Shown: positions 1 through 9,333 of the stretch, piece by piece
How positions within the stretch are numbered: position 1 is the stretch's first letter
Layout: every line of letters begins with the position of its first letter
NCBI RefSeq assembly: GCF_003751445.1
Contig: NZ_RJUU01000001.1
Location: forward strand, 5,012,001 to 5,076,000
DNA length: 64,000 bases
Direction of reading: 5' to 3'
From: Streptomyces sp. 840.1
GTDB taxonomy: Bacteria; Actinomycetota; Actinomycetes; Streptomycetales; Streptomycetaceae
Notes under the pieces: generated by a model
Databases searched by the model: none
Seen by the model: the letters and a program-made list of their open reading frames with translations, nothing else
Told to the model about the DNA's origin: nothing
Translations under genes and position numbers: made by a program

Positions 1-162
1 TTCACTGCCCGGATGGCGCTCCGGGACTGCGTCGGAGGCGCCGCGGCCGCCGGGGAGCTGTCCCGGAGGCTCGGCGCGGCCCCCACTATGCCGGTGCCGG
101 TGTTGACGGTGTACGGCAGGGGCATGGTTCCGCTCCGCAAGGATCTTCGGACTTGCCCGTGA
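1..162 (+). CDS. C-terminal end of an unidentified protein (partial)
   Basis: Reading frame 1 is open from the window edge to a TGA at 160-162. It encodes about 53 residues ending in LRKDLRTCP, and most codons end in G or C, as expected for a Streptomyces gene. The fragment is rich in Ala and Gly with a short hydrophobic stretch (VPVLTVYG) and shows no motif I recognise. It lies 124 bases upstream of the siderophore aminotransferase on the same strand, so it could belong to the same operon, but that is inference. It could also be a chance open frame; the missing upstream sequence would settle it. Confidence 0.4.
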   Translation, partial: FTARMALRDCVGGAAAAGELSRRLGAAPTMPVPVLTVYGRGMVPLRKDLRTCP

Positions 163-286
163 TCCTCCGTGTCCGGCGTCGTTGGTACGTACGGGGGACA
201 CAGGGACAGAGTTCACCCCCGCAGCCCGTCCCTGCGCAATCGTGCTGACGTGCAACGCAACTGTTACAGCGGGAGGATCAAGAGCC

Positions 287-1666
287 GTGGCCGTGACCGA
301 ACCAGCTCCGGCGGCACCGCCCGCGGCGTACGAGGGAATCCTGCGCCGCCAGGCAATGCGCGAATCGGCCGCCCGCACCTACGCCAGGTCGCTGCCGATC
401 GTCCCGGTACGTGCCCGCGGGCTGACCATCGAGGGCGCTGACGGCCGACGCTACCTCGACTGCCTTTCCGGAGCCGGGACGTTGGCCCTCGGGCACAACC
501 ACCCGGTCGTCCTGGAGGCGATCAAGAAGGTCCTGGATTCGGGCGCACCCCTGCATGTGCTCGACCTGGCCACCCCGGTCAAGGACGCGTTCACCACGGA
601 GCTGTTCGCCACGCTGCCGCGTGAGTTCGCGGACAACGCGCGGATCCAGTTCTGCGGGCCGGCCGGTACGGACGCCGTGGAGGCGGCGTTCAAACTGGTC
701 CGCGCCGCCACCGGTCGCAGCGGTCTGCTCGCCTTCACCGGCGCGTACCACGGCATGACGGCGGGTGCGCTCGCGGCGTCCGGTGGCGCCGAGGACGTTC
801 GGGTGACCCGCCTCCCGTTCCCGCAGGACTACCGCTGCCCCTTCGGGATCGGCGGCGAGCGCGGCGCACGGATCGCGGCACGGTGGACCGAGACGGTGCT
901 GGACGACCCCAAGAGCGGAACACCAGCGCCGGCCGGAATGATCCTCGAACCCGTACAGGGGGAGGGCGGCGTCAACCCCGCCCCGGACGGCTGGCTGCGC
1001 CGGATGCGGGACATCACCGAGGCACGGTCCATCCCCCTGATCGCTGATGAGGTCCAGACCGGCGTCGGCAGGACCGGTGCCTTCTGGGCCGTCGAACACA
1101 GCGGGGTCGTTCCCGATGTGATGGTGCTGTCCAAGGCCATCGGCGGCTCCCTCCCGCTCGCCGTCATCGTCTACCGCTCCGAACTGGACACCTGGAAGCC
1201 CGGCGCCCACGCGGGGACCTTCCGGGGCAACCAGCTCGCCATGGCGGCGGGCACGGCCACCCTCGCCCACGTCCGGGAGAACCGGCTGGCCGAACGGGCC
1301 GCGACCCTCGGCGCCAGGATGCTGGCCTCCCTGCGCGCACTCGCCTCGCACCACCCGTGCATCGGCGACGTCCGGGGCCGGGGCCTGATGATCGGTGTGG
1401 AGCTCGTCGACCCCGAGGCCGCCCCGGTGGACGGAGGGAGCGAGGCCCCGCCCGACCCCCTACTCGCCCTCGCCGTACAGCAGGAGTGCCTGCGACGAGG
1501 CCTCATCGTCGAACTGGGCGGCCGTCACTCCACGGTCGTGCGTCTGCTACCTCCTCTCACGCTCACCGACGAACAGGCAACCGCGGTCGTCGACCGCCTC
1601 GCCGATGCCATGGCAGCAGCGGAGCGCTCACCGCACCGACGGACCCCGACCGGGTCGATCCGCTGA
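287..1666 (+). CDS. class III PLP aminotransferase, diaminobutyrate--2-oxoglutarate type
   Basis: This 459-residue enzyme belongs to class III PLP-dependent aminotransferases. It resembles the diaminobutyrate--2-oxoglutarate transaminases (RhbA type) that interconvert aspartate semialdehyde and 2,4-diaminobutyrate. Visible features are a substrate-entry segment LSGAGTLALGHNHP, the PLP-phosphate loop GPAGTDAVEAA, the ADEVQTGVGRTG block, and the PLP lysine in LSKAIGG (about K283). The GTG at 287 was chosen because GGGAGG lies 10 bases upstream; the frame is open further upstream but has no ribosome site there. It heads a tight same-strand group with two IucA/IucC synthetases and an acetyltransferase, so its likely job is diamine precursor supply for a hydroxamate siderophore. 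Substrate is inferred. No DmdR-type iron box is visible directly upstream. Confidence 0.85.
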   Translation: MAVTEPAPAAPPAAYEGILRRQAMRESAARTYARSLPIVPVRARGLTIEGADGRRYLDCLSGAGTLALGHNHPVVLEAIKKVLDSGAPLHVLDLATPVKDAFTTELFATLPREFADNARIQFCGPAGTDAVEAAFKLVRAATGRSGLLAFTGAYHGMTAGALAASGGAEDVRVTRLPFPQDYRCPFGIGGERGARIAARWTETVLDDPKSGTPAPAGMILEPVQGEGGVNPAPDGWLRRMRDITEARSIPLIADEVQTGVGRTGAFWAVEHSGVVPDVMVLSKAIGGSLPLAVIVYRSELDTWKPGAHAGTFRGNQLAMAAGTATLAHVRENRLAERAATLGARMLASLRALASHHPCIGDVRGRGLMIGVELVDPEAAPVDGGSEAPPDPLLALAVQQECLRRGLIVELGGRHSTVVRLLPPLTLTDEQATAVVDRLADAMAAAERSPHRRTPTGSIR

Positions 1667-1695
1667 CCCCGGACACCATCACAGGAAAGACCGCC

Positions 1696-3588
1696 GTGAA
1701 CCCCACCCCCGCGCCCGAGGCCGACGGCCCTCCCTCCGCCCACCACCGAGGAGAGACCGCAACAGCCGGTCACCTCGCCGTCGAGCCGCCCACCGTGCCG
1801 CGCCAGATGGAGAAGCCGCACGGTCACTGGCACGCCTCCAGGGCAACGCCCGCCTGCCCGGCACCGGCCGCCGACCCCCTGGACCACCCGGACCCGCTCC
1901 AGGCAGCGGACGCCGCCGGCATCGAGAACCTGCTGCGCTGCTGGGTCCGCGAATGCGACCTGCCCCGCCCCGACGGGGAGACCCTCCGCATCCCGCTGCC
2001 CGCAAGCGGCACCGCCCTCCTCGTCCCCGTCCGCCACTGGTCCGCCACGGGCTGGCACCGCTTCGGCGCACCCGTCCTGGCGCAGGCCCCCGACGCGGCG
2101 CCCACAGCCGACGCCGTCACCGTCGCCGCACTCCTCGGCCGCGAGGCCGACCACAACGAGGGCGCGGACATGGTGGGCCGGGTGGCCGACTCGGTACGGC
2201 GAACCGCCGTGTTCATCGAGACACGACGCCGCCGTCCAACGGCACCCGCCGAGGCCGACCTCTTCCTCGGCGCGGAGCAGTCACTGCTCCTGGGGCACCC
2301 GCTGCACCCCTCTCCCAAGAGCCGCGAAGGCCTCTCCGACTCCGAAGCACGCCTCTACTCACCCGAGTTGCACGGCTCCTTCCCCCTCCACTGGATGGCC
2401 GTCGACCGGTCCGTACTGGCAGCGGACTCCGCATGGACCGACCAGGGCCGTCCGGTACCGGCGACGGAACTCGTGGCCCGGCACGCCAAGGGGCTGCGAT
2501 TCCCCGAGCACACCGCGCCGATCCCACTGCACCCCTGGCAGGCCAGGGAGCTGGCGAACCGGCCCGAGGTCGCCGCCCTCCTCGACGCCGGACTCGTGCA
2601 CGACCTGGGTCCGTACGGAGAGCGCTGGCACCCCACCTCCTCGGTGCGCACCGTGCAGCGGCCCGGCGTCGACACCATGCTGAAACTCTCCCTCGGCCTG
2701 CGCATCACCAACTCCCGCCGTGAGAACCTCCGCAAGGAACTCCACCGGGGGGTGGAGGTCCACCGTCTGCTGCGCAGCGGGCTCGCCACCCAGTTGCACC
2801 TGGCCCACCCCGGCTTCGACATCGTCCGGGACCCGGCATGGCTCGCGGTCGACTCCCCGGACGGCGAGCCCGTCCACGGCTTCGACGTCATGCTGCGCCA
2901 CAACCCGTTCGGCCGGCACGACGACGCGGTCTGCGTCGCCGGACTCACCGCGCCGCGCCCCTGGCCGGACCGGGCGGGCATGCACTCACGCCTCGCGGAC
3001 ATCGTCTGCCGCCTCGCCGCCGCCACCGGACGGACCACGACCGCCGTCGCCGCCGAGTGGTTCCTGCGCTACCTCGACCGCGTTGTCCGGCCGGTGCTCT
3101 GGCTCGACGCGCACGCAGGGGTCGCACTCGAAGCCCATCAGCAGAACACCCTGGTGGTACTCGACGCCGAAGGCTGGCCGGTCGGTGGCCGCTACCGCGA
3201 CAATCAGGGCTACTACTTCCGTGAGTCGCACCGCGCGGCCCTTGAGCGCCGGCTCCCCGGCATCGGATCGGTCAGCGACACCTTCGTCTCCGACCCCGTC
3301 ACCGACGAGCGCTTCGCGTACTACCTCGGTATCAACAACGTGTTCGGACTGATCGGAGCGTTCGGTGCCCAGCAGCTCGCGGACGAACAGATGCTCCTCG
3401 CCGCCTTCCGCCGGTTCCTGGCAGCGGCAACCGGGCTGGGCTCCCCGCTTCCCGCACATCTGCTGGAGACACCGCGGCTGCGCTGCAAGGCCAACATGCT
3501 GACCAGGCTGCACGGCCTCGACGAACTCGTCGGTCCCGTCGACACCCAGTCCGTCTACGTCACCGTCGCCAACCCCCTCCGAGGCTGA
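1696..3588 (+). CDS. NIS siderophore synthetase, IucA/IucC family (first copy)
   Basis: This 630-residue protein is an NRPS-independent siderophore synthetase. Such enzymes adenylate a carboxylate, typically citrate, and condense it with an amine or hydroxylamine. Family motifs are clear: GHPLHPSPKSREGLS (nucleotide binding), IPLHPWQ, TSSVRTVQ followed by KLSLGLRITNS, and LEAHQQNTLVV near the C-terminus, with the FhuF-like C-terminal region following. The GTG at 1696 has AGGAAAGA seven bases upstream and lies 29 bases after the aminotransferase stop, indicating one transcript. The first 60 or so residues are Pro/Ala-rich and probably disordered. The HPxxK-type motif suggests an IucA/AsbA-like first-step enzyme; the exact type is inferred. 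Confidence 0.88.
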   Translation: MNPTPAPEADGPPSAHHRGETATAGHLAVEPPTVPRQMEKPHGHWHASRATPACPAPAADPLDHPDPLQAADAAGIENLLRCWVRECDLPRPDGETLRIPLPASGTALLVPVRHWSATGWHRFGAPVLAQAPDAAPTADAVTVAALLGREADHNEGADMVGRVADSVRRTAVFIETRRRRPTAPAEADLFLGAEQSLLLGHPLHPSPKSREGLSDSEARLYSPELHGSFPLHWMAVDRSVLAADSAWTDQGRPVPATELVARHAKGLRFPEHTAPIPLHPWQARELANRPEVAALLDAGLVHDLGPYGERWHPTSSVRTVQRPGVDTMLKLSLGLRITNSRRENLRKELHRGVEVHRLLRSGLATQLHLAHPGFDIVRDPAWLAVDSPDGEPVHGFDVMLRHNPFGRHDDAVCVAGLTAPRPWPDRAGMHSRLADIVCRLAAATGRTTTAVAAEWFLRYLDRVVRPVLWLDAHAGVALEAHQQNTLVVLDAEGWPVGGRYRDNQGYYFRESHRAALERRLPGIGSVSDTFVSDPVTDERFAYYLGINNVFGLIGAFGAQQLADEQMLLAAFRRFLAAATGLGSPLPAHLLETPRLRCKANMLTRLHGLDELVGPVDTQSVYVTVANPLRG

Positions 3589-3653
3589 AGGAACCCCGCC
3601 GGGTGCCCGAAGGAACCTCGTCGTCCGAATTGCTGAGAGAGGAGAGCACCACC

Positions 3654-4352
3654 GTGCCTCCCGCCGATGCGCACGCCGAACCCGGTACCGGCCCAGCCCC
3701 CAGGGCCGGTACGGGTGCCGGGAAAACCCGGGATCCACAGCTCACCGATGAACTCCACGCCTTCCTGGCGCGGGAGATATCCGGCGCGCCCCGCACCACG
3801 GCCGGATGGGGACCCGCCACCACGGCGGCCGGTCTGTTCCAGCTCGTCCCCGTGCGACTGGAGCGCGACCTCGCGGTGATCAGCCGCTGGATGAACGACC
3901 CTGCCGTCGCGGCCTTCTGGGAACTCGCCGGAGCCGAAACCGTCACGGCGGACCACCTGAGGTCCCAGCTCGACGGCGACGGACGCAGCCTCCCCTGTCT
4001 GGGGGTGCTGTCAGGCGTCCCCATGAGCTACTGGGAGATCTACCGCGCCGACCTCGACCCGTTGGCCCGTCACTATCCGGCCCGCCCGCACGACACCGGA
4101 ATCCATCTCCTCCTCGGTGAAGCCGACGACCGAGGACGCGGAGTCGGCGCCACGCTGCTCCGGGCCGCCTGCGACCTCGTACTCGACAACCGCCCGCTGT
4201 GCACGCGAGTCGTCGCCGAACCGGACCTTCGTAACACCCCTTCCGTCTCCGCCTTCCTCAACGCCGGATTCCGCTTCTCCGCGGAGGTGGAACTCCCCCA
4301 GAAGCGGGCCGCGTTGATGATCCGCGACCGAGCCCACCGTGCCCTGCTGTGA
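3654..4352 (+). CDS. GNAT acyltransferase of the siderophore operon (IucB/AlcB/RhbD-like)
   Basis: This 232-residue protein has a C-terminal GNAT fold resembling N-hydroxylysine/hydroxydiamine acetyltransferases (Acetyltransf_8). Seen in the sequence: WMNDPAVAAFWELAG near the start of the domain, GVPMSYWEIYRADLDPL, the acyl-CoA loop ADDRGRGVGATLL, and the closing VVAEPDLRNTPSVSAFLNAGF block. The GTG at 3654 has GGAG nine bases upstream; an earlier in-frame start at 3603 lacks a ribosome site. The first 60 residues are low complexity. Sitting between two NIS synthetases, it probably acylates an N-hydroxylated diamine to make the hydroxamate arm. No N-hydroxylating monooxygenase is present in the window, which leaves its substrate open. 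Confidence 0.85.
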   Translation: MPPADAHAEPGTGPAPRAGTGAGKTRDPQLTDELHAFLAREISGAPRTTAGWGPATTAAGLFQLVPVRLERDLAVISRWMNDPAVAAFWELAGAETVTADHLRSQLDGDGRSLPCLGVLSGVPMSYWEIYRADLDPLARHYPARPHDTGIHLLLGEADDRGRGVGATLLRAACDLVLDNRPLCTRVVAEPDLRNTPSVSAFLNAGFRFSAEVELPQKRAALMIRDRAHRALL

Positions 4353-4412
4353 ACCAACTGCCGCCTTGTCTCCACCGCTCGAAGCCCATCGGTTCCATCC
4401 CGAGGAGTCCCC

Positions 4413-6308
4413 GTGCCCACATATCCCGCGAGCCATGATTCAGCGGAGTCGCCCGCGCTGCTCAGCACTCCAGAACTGAACCGGGCGGTGTGGGACCGAG
4501 CCGCCGCCCGGATGCTTGCGAAGATGCTCGGCGAATTCGCCTACGAAGAAGTCATCGAGCCGGTCGCGCGGACCGCCGGGGGCGATACGTACACCCTCGT
4601 GCTGGACGACGGCGGCAGCCTGGTCTTCACCGCCGGCCGCGGGGTCTACGGCAGCTGGCGGGTCGCCCCCGACTCGATCCGCGAGGTGAGCACCGCCGAG
4701 ACCGAGGCGCACGCCCTCGGTGAACCCCCCGCCGCTCATCCAGCGCCCGCCGCGACAGAAGCCCCCCTCGGCAACCCCTTCCGCGACCCGCTGCTCTTCC
4801 TCGCCCGCGCCCGGCGACTGCTCGGGATCGACGGCGCCACGCTCGGGCACCTGGTCCGCGAGCTCACCACCACGCTCACCGCCGACGCCCGCCTCGATCA
4901 CAGCGCGCTCACCGTCTTTGAACTGGCCGGCCTCGACTACGCCGAACTCGAAGGACACCAGACCGGCCACCCCTGGATCGTCGCGAACAAAGGGCGCCTC
5001 GGATTCTCCGCCACCGACGCGTCCCTCTTCACTCCCGAGGCTCGCAAGCCGGTCAGGCTGCCGTGGATCGCGGTCTCCTCCCGGATCGCCGCCTACCGGG
5101 GCGTGAACTCCCTCGCCACCGCCGAGCAGCTCTACGCCACGGAGCTCGACCCGGCGGTCCGCGAGTCCTTCGCGGCGGCCCTGCGCACCCGGGGCCTCGC
5201 CCCCGACGACTACTACTGTCTGCCCGTCCATCCCTGGCAGTGGGACGAATGGATCGTGCCGCTGTTCGCCCCGGCCATCGCCGCGGGCGACATCGTCCCC
5301 CTGCACGCCGACCCGGACCTGCGGCTGCCCCAGCAGTCCATCCGTACCTTCGCCAACCTGGAACGGCCCGACCGCCACACCGTCAAGCTGCCGCTGTCGA
5401 TCCTCAACACACTGGTCTGGCGCGGACTCCCGACCGAACGCACCCTCGCCGCCCCCGCCGTCACCGGCTGGGTCCAGGGACTGCGCGACAACGACCCCTT
5501 CCTGCGTGACACCTGCGGCGTCATCCTGCTGGGAGAGGTGGCGTCGGTCACGGTCGAGCACCCGCTGTACGACCACCTCCCCGAGACTCCGTACCAGTTC
5601 AAGGAGATCCTCGGCGCGATCTGGCGCGAACCGCTCCTCCCGCGGCTGGCGCCCGGCGAGCGCGCCCGCACCCTCGCCTCGCTGCTGCTCACCGACCCGC
5701 AGGGCCGCGCCTTCACCGCCGAGCTGGTCGCCCGGTCGGGGCTGACCCCCACCGCGTGGCTGAGCCGGCTGTTCGCGGCGCTGCTCCCGCCGCTGCTGCA
5801 CTTCCTCTACCGCTACGGCACCGTTTTCTCGCCGCACGGCGAGAACGCCATCGTCGTCTTCGACGGCCAGGACGTCCCTGTCCGGCTGGCGATCAAGGAC
5901 TTCGTGGACGACGTGAACATCAGTGCCAGACCGCTGCCCGAGCACGACAGCATGCCGGACGACGTGCGCCGTGTCCTGCTGACCGAGGAGCCCGGCTTCC
6001 TCACCCAGTTCATCCACTCCGGGCTGTTCACCGGAGTCTTCCGGTTCCTCTCTCCGCTCTGCGAGGAGCAGCTGGGCGTCCCGGAGACCGAATTCTGGTC
6101 ACTCGTCCGGGCGGAGATCCTGCGCCACCACGCCCGCTTTCCCGAGCTGAAGGAGAGGTTCGAGATGTTCGACATGCTGACGCCGCGCATCGAACGCCTC
6201 TGTCTGAACCGCAACCGCCTGCATCAGGACGGATACCGGGACCGGCCCGAGCGACCGCACGCGGCGATCCACGGCACCGTGGCCAACCCGCTCCACCCCT
6301 CCGCGTGA
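4413..6308 (+). CDS. NIS siderophore synthetase, IucA/IucC family (second copy)
   Basis: This 631-residue protein is the second NIS synthetase of the operon. The N-terminal WDRAAARMLAKMLGEFAYE stretch and the GHPWIVANKGRLGFS motif resemble IucC/RhbF/AlcC enzymes, which add the second arm to a citrate mono-amide. LPVHPWQWDEW, LPQQSIRTFANL, KLPLSILNTLVWRG and FSPHGENAIVVF followed by IKDFVDD are the expected core motifs. The GTG start has GAGGAG five bases upstream, 60 bases after the acetyltransferase stop. Two synthetases of different subtype imply a two-step, probably citrate-centred, assembly. The final product cannot be read from the sequence. Confidence 0.88.
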   Translation: MPTYPASHDSAESPALLSTPELNRAVWDRAAARMLAKMLGEFAYEEVIEPVARTAGGDTYTLVLDDGGSLVFTAGRGVYGSWRVAPDSIREVSTAETEAHALGEPPAAHPAPAATEAPLGNPFRDPLLFLARARRLLGIDGATLGHLVRELTTTLTADARLDHSALTVFELAGLDYAELEGHQTGHPWIVANKGRLGFSATDASLFTPEARKPVRLPWIAVSSRIAAYRGVNSLATAEQLYATELDPAVRESFAAALRTRGLAPDDYYCLPVHPWQWDEWIVPLFAPAIAAGDIVPLHADPDLRLPQQSIRTFANLERPDRHTVKLPLSILNTLVWRGLPTERTLAAPAVTGWVQGLRDNDPFLRDTCGVILLGEVASVTVEHPLYDHLPETPYQFKEILGAIWREPLLPRLAPGERARTLASLLLTDPQGRAFTAELVARSGLTPTAWLSRLFAALLPPLLHFLYRYGTVFSPHGENAIVVFDGQDVPVRLAIKDFVDDVNISARPLPEHDSMPDDVRRVLLTEEPGFLTQFIHSGLFTGVFRFLSPLCEEQLGVPETEFWSLVRAEILRHHARFPELKERFEMFDMLTPRIERLCLNRNRLHQDGYRDRPERPHAAIHGTVANPLHPSA

Positions 6309-6343
6309 GGCCGGGAGTGACCGCCGCTGTCAGTGGCGCCCCG

Positions 6344-6358
6344 TAGGCTGGTCGGGCT
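6344..6358 (+). promoter_or_regulatory. candidate leaderless promoter of dinG
   Basis: A TAGGCT -10-like hexamer at 6344-6349 lies nine bases before the ATG, and no Shine-Dalgarno sequence is present. This matches the Streptomyces leaderless arrangement. No convincing -35 is visible. It implies dinG is transcribed independently of the siderophore operon. Confidence 0.5.
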
Positions 6359-8329
6359 ATGACGAAGCCATCCCTCCCCGAGCTCCTGCACGCCGCCGTG
6401 ACCGCCGTCGGCGGTACGGAGCGACCTGGTCAGGCCGCCATGGCCGACGCCGTCGCCACGGCCGTGGACGACCGATCCCACCTGCTCGTCCAGGCTGGCA
6501 CCGGCACCGGCAAGTCGCTGGGCTACCTGGTGCCCGCTCTGGCGCACGGCGAGCGTGTCGTGGTGGCCACGGCGACCCTGGCCCTCCAGCGCCAGCTGGT
6601 GGAGCGGGACCTGCCGCGTACGGTCGACGCCCTGCATCCGCTGCTGCGCCGCCGCCCCCAGTTCGCGATGCTCAAGGGCCGGTCGAACTACCTCTGTCTG
6701 CACCGCCTCCACGAAGGGGTGCCGCAGGACGAGGAGGAGGGCCTCTTCGACCAGTTCGAGGCCGCGGCACCGTCGAGCAAGCTCGGCCAGGACCTCCTGC
6801 GGATGCGGGACTGGTCGGACGAGACGGAGACCGGCGACCGTGACGACCTGACGCCGGGGGTCTCCGACCGGGCCTGGGCGCAGATCTCCGTGTCCTCGCG
6901 CGAGTGTCTGGGCGCCACCAAGTGCGCGTACGGGGCGGAGTGCTTCGCGGAGCAGGCCCGTGAGCGGGCGAAGCTCGCCGATGTGGTGGTCACCAATCAC
7001 GCGCTCCTCGCCATCGACGCCATCGAGGGCGCTCCGGTGCTCCCGCAGCACGAGGTGCTGATCGTCGACGAGGCCCACGAGCTGGTCTCCAGGGTCACCG
7101 GTGTGGCCACCGGCGAGCTCACCCCCGGCCAGGTCGGCCGCGCGGTGCGGCGCGCCGCGAAGCTGGTCAACGAGAAGGCCGCAGACGCGCTGCAGAGCGC
7201 GTCGGAGGGTTTCGAGCGCGTGATGGAGCTGGCGCTTCCCGGCCGTCTGGAGGAGGTGCCGGAGGATCTGGGGTACGCGCTGATGGCCCTGCGCGACGCC
7301 GCGCGCACGGTGATCTCCGCCCTGGGCTCCACCCGGGACAAGTCCGTCCAGGACGAGGACGCCGTGCGCAAGCAGGCACTGGCCTCGGTGGAGACCATCC
7401 ACGGCGTGGCCGAGCGCATCACCCAGGGGTCCGAGTACGACGTCGTCTGGTACGAGCGCCATGACCGCTTCGGTGCCTCCGTACGGGTCGCCCCGCTCTC
7501 CGTCTCCGGACTACTGCGCGAGAAGCTCTTCGCGGACCGTTCCGTCGTCCTCACGTCGGCCACGCTGAAGCTGGGCGGCGATTTCAACGGGGTCGGCGCG
7601 TCACTCGGGCTCGCCCCCGAGGGCACCGCCGGTGACGACATCCCGCAGTGGAAGGGGCTCGACGTCGGCTCGCCCTTCGACTACCCCAAGCAGGGGATCC
7701 TGTACGTCGCCCGGCATCTGGCGACGCCCGGCCGGGAGGGCTCCCGCACCGACATGCTGGACGAGCTGGCCGAGCTGGTGGAGGCCGCGGGCGGCCGGAC
7801 GCTCGGGCTGTTCTCCTCCATGCGGGCCGCCCAGGCGGCGGCCGAGGAGCTGCGGGGCCGGCTGGACAGGCCGATCCTGCTCCAGGGCGAGGAGACGCTG
7901 GGGGAGCTGATCAAGAATTTCGCGGCCTCCCCGGAGACCTGTCTCTTCGGCACGCTCTCGCTCTGGCAGGGGGTGGACGTTCCGGGCGCGAGCTGTCAGC
8001 TGGTGGTCATGGACCGCATTCCCTTCCCGCGCCCGGACGACCCGCTGATGAGCGCACGCCAGAAGGCGGTCGAGGAAGCGGGGGGCAACGGCTTCATGGC
8101 GGTCGCGGCGACACATGCCGCACTGCTGATGGCACAAGGCGCCGGCCGGCTCGTCCGTGCCACGGGAGACAAGGGCGTCGTCGCGGTCCTCGATCCGCGT
8201 CTCGCCAACGCGCGGTACGGAAGCTATCTGCGCGCCTCGCTCCCCGACTTCTGGTATACGACCGACCGCAATCAGACGCGTCGCTCGCTGGCGGCGATCG
8301 ACGCCGCCGCGAAGGCCGAGGAGAAGTAG
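6359..8329 (+). CDS. dinG: DinG/XPD-like ATP-dependent DNA helicase
   Basis: This 656-residue superfamily 2 helicase is of the DinG/XPD type, which unwinds damaged or structured DNA using an iron-sulfur cluster. Seen: Walker A AGTGTGKSLGY near residue 45, four candidate cluster cysteines (SNYLC, SRECLG, ATKC, GAECF), motif II IVDEAHELV, FADRSVVLTSATL, and a C-terminal half with LFSSMRAAQ, LWQGVDVPGA and GAGRLVRATGDKG. The ATG at 6359 is only 50 bases after the siderophore synthetase stop but has its own -10-like box. It converges on lexA, with a long shared hairpin between them. Placement next to lexA fits a DNA-repair role, though no SOS box is visible in front of it. Confidence 0.9.
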   Translation: MTKPSLPELLHAAVTAVGGTERPGQAAMADAVATAVDDRSHLLVQAGTGTGKSLGYLVPALAHGERVVVATATLALQRQLVERDLPRTVDALHPLLRRRPQFAMLKGRSNYLCLHRLHEGVPQDEEEGLFDQFEAAAPSSKLGQDLLRMRDWSDETETGDRDDLTPGVSDRAWAQISVSSRECLGATKCAYGAECFAEQARERAKLADVVVTNHALLAIDAIEGAPVLPQHEVLIVDEAHELVSRVTGVATGELTPGQVGRAVRRAAKLVNEKAADALQSASEGFERVMELALPGRLEEVPEDLGYALMALRDAARTVISALGSTRDKSVQDEDAVRKQALASVETIHGVAERITQGSEYDVVWYERHDRFGASVRVAPLSVSGLLREKLFADRSVVLTSATLKLGGDFNGVGASLGLAPEGTAGDDIPQWKGLDVGSPFDYPKQGILYVARHLATPGREGSRTDMLDELAELVEAAGGRTLGLFSSMRAAQAAAEELRGRLDRPILLQGEETLGELIKNFAASPETCLFGTLSLWQGVDVPGASCQLVVMDRIPFPRPDDPLMSARQKAVEEAGGNGFMAVAATHAALLMAQGAGRLVRATGDKGVVAVLDPRLANARYGSYLRASLPDFWYTTDRNQTRRSLAAIDAAAKAEEK

Positions 8330-8382
8330 CCCCGCACGGTACCCGTCCGAGCCCCGGACGTACGGGTACACCCCCGGGACGT

Positions 8383-8431
8383 ACGGATGGGGCTCGGAGA
8401 CCGGCTGTACCGGTCTCCGAGCCCCATCCGT
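8383..8431. terminator. bidirectional terminator between dinG and lexA
   Basis: A perfect 22-bp inverted repeat (8383-8404 and 8410-8431) surrounds the five-base loop CTGTA. It sits between the convergent stop codons of dinG and lexA and can form on either transcript. Confidence 0.85.
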
Positions 8432-8461
8432 GAGCTCCCATCCATTGGTGCGGTGGAGGCG

Positions 8462-9256
8462 TCACACCCGCCGCAGCACCGCCACGACCTTGCCGAGGAT
8501 GGTCGCCTCGTCGCCGGGAATCGGCTGGTACGCGGAGTTGTGAGGGAGCAGCCAGACATGACCGTCCTCCCGCTTGAAGCGCTTGACCGTGGCCTCGCCC
8601 TCCAGCATCGCCGCCACGATGTCGCCGTTCTCCGCGACGGGCTGGCGCCGGACGGTGACCCAGTCCCCGTCGCAGATCGCCGCTTCGATCATCGAGTCAC
8701 CGACGACCTTGAGGACGAAGAGCTCTCCGTCACCGACCAGCTGGCGGGGGAGCGGAAAGACGTCCTCCACGGATTCCTCGGCGAGAATCGGGCCACCGGC
8801 CGCGATCCGGCCGACCAGCGGCACATACGAGGCCGCAGGCTTCCCTGTGGTGTCCGTGGGCTGCGTGCTGGGCTGGTCCGAACCGCGCACCTCGTACGCC
8901 CGGGGGCGGTGGGGGTCGCGGCGCAGGAAGCCCTTGCGTTCCAGAGCCATCAGCTGGTGCGCGACGGAGGACGTACTGGAAAGGCCCACCGCCTGACCGA
9001 TCTCCCGCATGGACGGGGGATATCCCCGTCGCTGCACGGAGTCCCGGATGACCTCGATCACTCGCCGCTGCCGGTCCGTGAGCCCCGAGCTGTCCGCCCG
9101 GATTCCAGGAGGACGCCCGGGAAGCGAGCGCGCTGGGCGCGCCGGCTCGGGCCCCTCCGCGTTCGTGACTGAGTCATTCATGGCATGCACCGGCTCGAGT
9201 CGGCTCTGGGAGCGGTCCTGGGCAGTGATGATGGCACTGTCTGCGGTGGTGGTCAC
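8462..9256 (-). CDS. lexA: SOS repressor LexA
   Basis: LexA represses DNA-damage genes and self-cleaves when RecA is activated. The N-terminal winged helix includes [12 protein letters not shown] and [20 protein letters not shown]. The C-terminal S24 peptidase domain has the Ala-Gly cleavage site (A153-G154 in GRIAAGGP), the nucleophile S188 in VGDSMIEA and the catalytic K225 in EATVKRF. The GTG at 9256 was chosen because GAGAGGGG lies about six bases upstream; a shorter start at 9181 (no ribosome site) would give a protein closer to the usual family length. An SOS box lies 62 bases upstream, indicating autorepression. Confidence 0.95.
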   Translation of the reverse strand: MTTTADSAIITAQDRSQSRLEPVHAMNDSVTNAEGPEPARPARSLPGRPPGIRADSSGLTDRQRRVIEVIRDSVQRRGYPPSMREIGQAVGLSSTSSVAHQLMALERKGFLRRDPHRPRAYEVRGSDQPSTQPTDTTGKPAASYVPLVGRIAAGGPILAEESVEDVFPLPRQLVGDGELFVLKVVGDSMIEAAICDGDWVTVRRQPVAENGDIVAAMLEGEATVKRFKREDGHVWLLPHNSAYQPIPGDEATILGKVVAVLRRV

Positions 9257-9317
9257 GTCGGCCCCTCTCGAATGGTCTCCCTAGCTGCACAACGGTAGTA
9301 GCTTTCGAAAGGTTGCG

Positions 9318-9333
9318 CCAAACACACGTTCGA
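9318..9333 (-). promoter_or_regulatory. SOS box (LexA operator) upstream of lexA
   Basis: On the minus strand the site reads TCGAACGTGTGTTTGG. This matches the actinobacterial/Gram-positive SOS consensus TCGAAC-N4-GTTCGA at 10 of 12 positions. It lies 62 bases upstream of the lexA start in an AT-rich patch, the expected autoregulatory position. Confidence 0.8.

Noticed and set aside
163..286. Iron-box (DmdR) operator before the siderophore operon
   Set aside because: No sequence close to TTAGGTTAGGCTAACCTAA is present.
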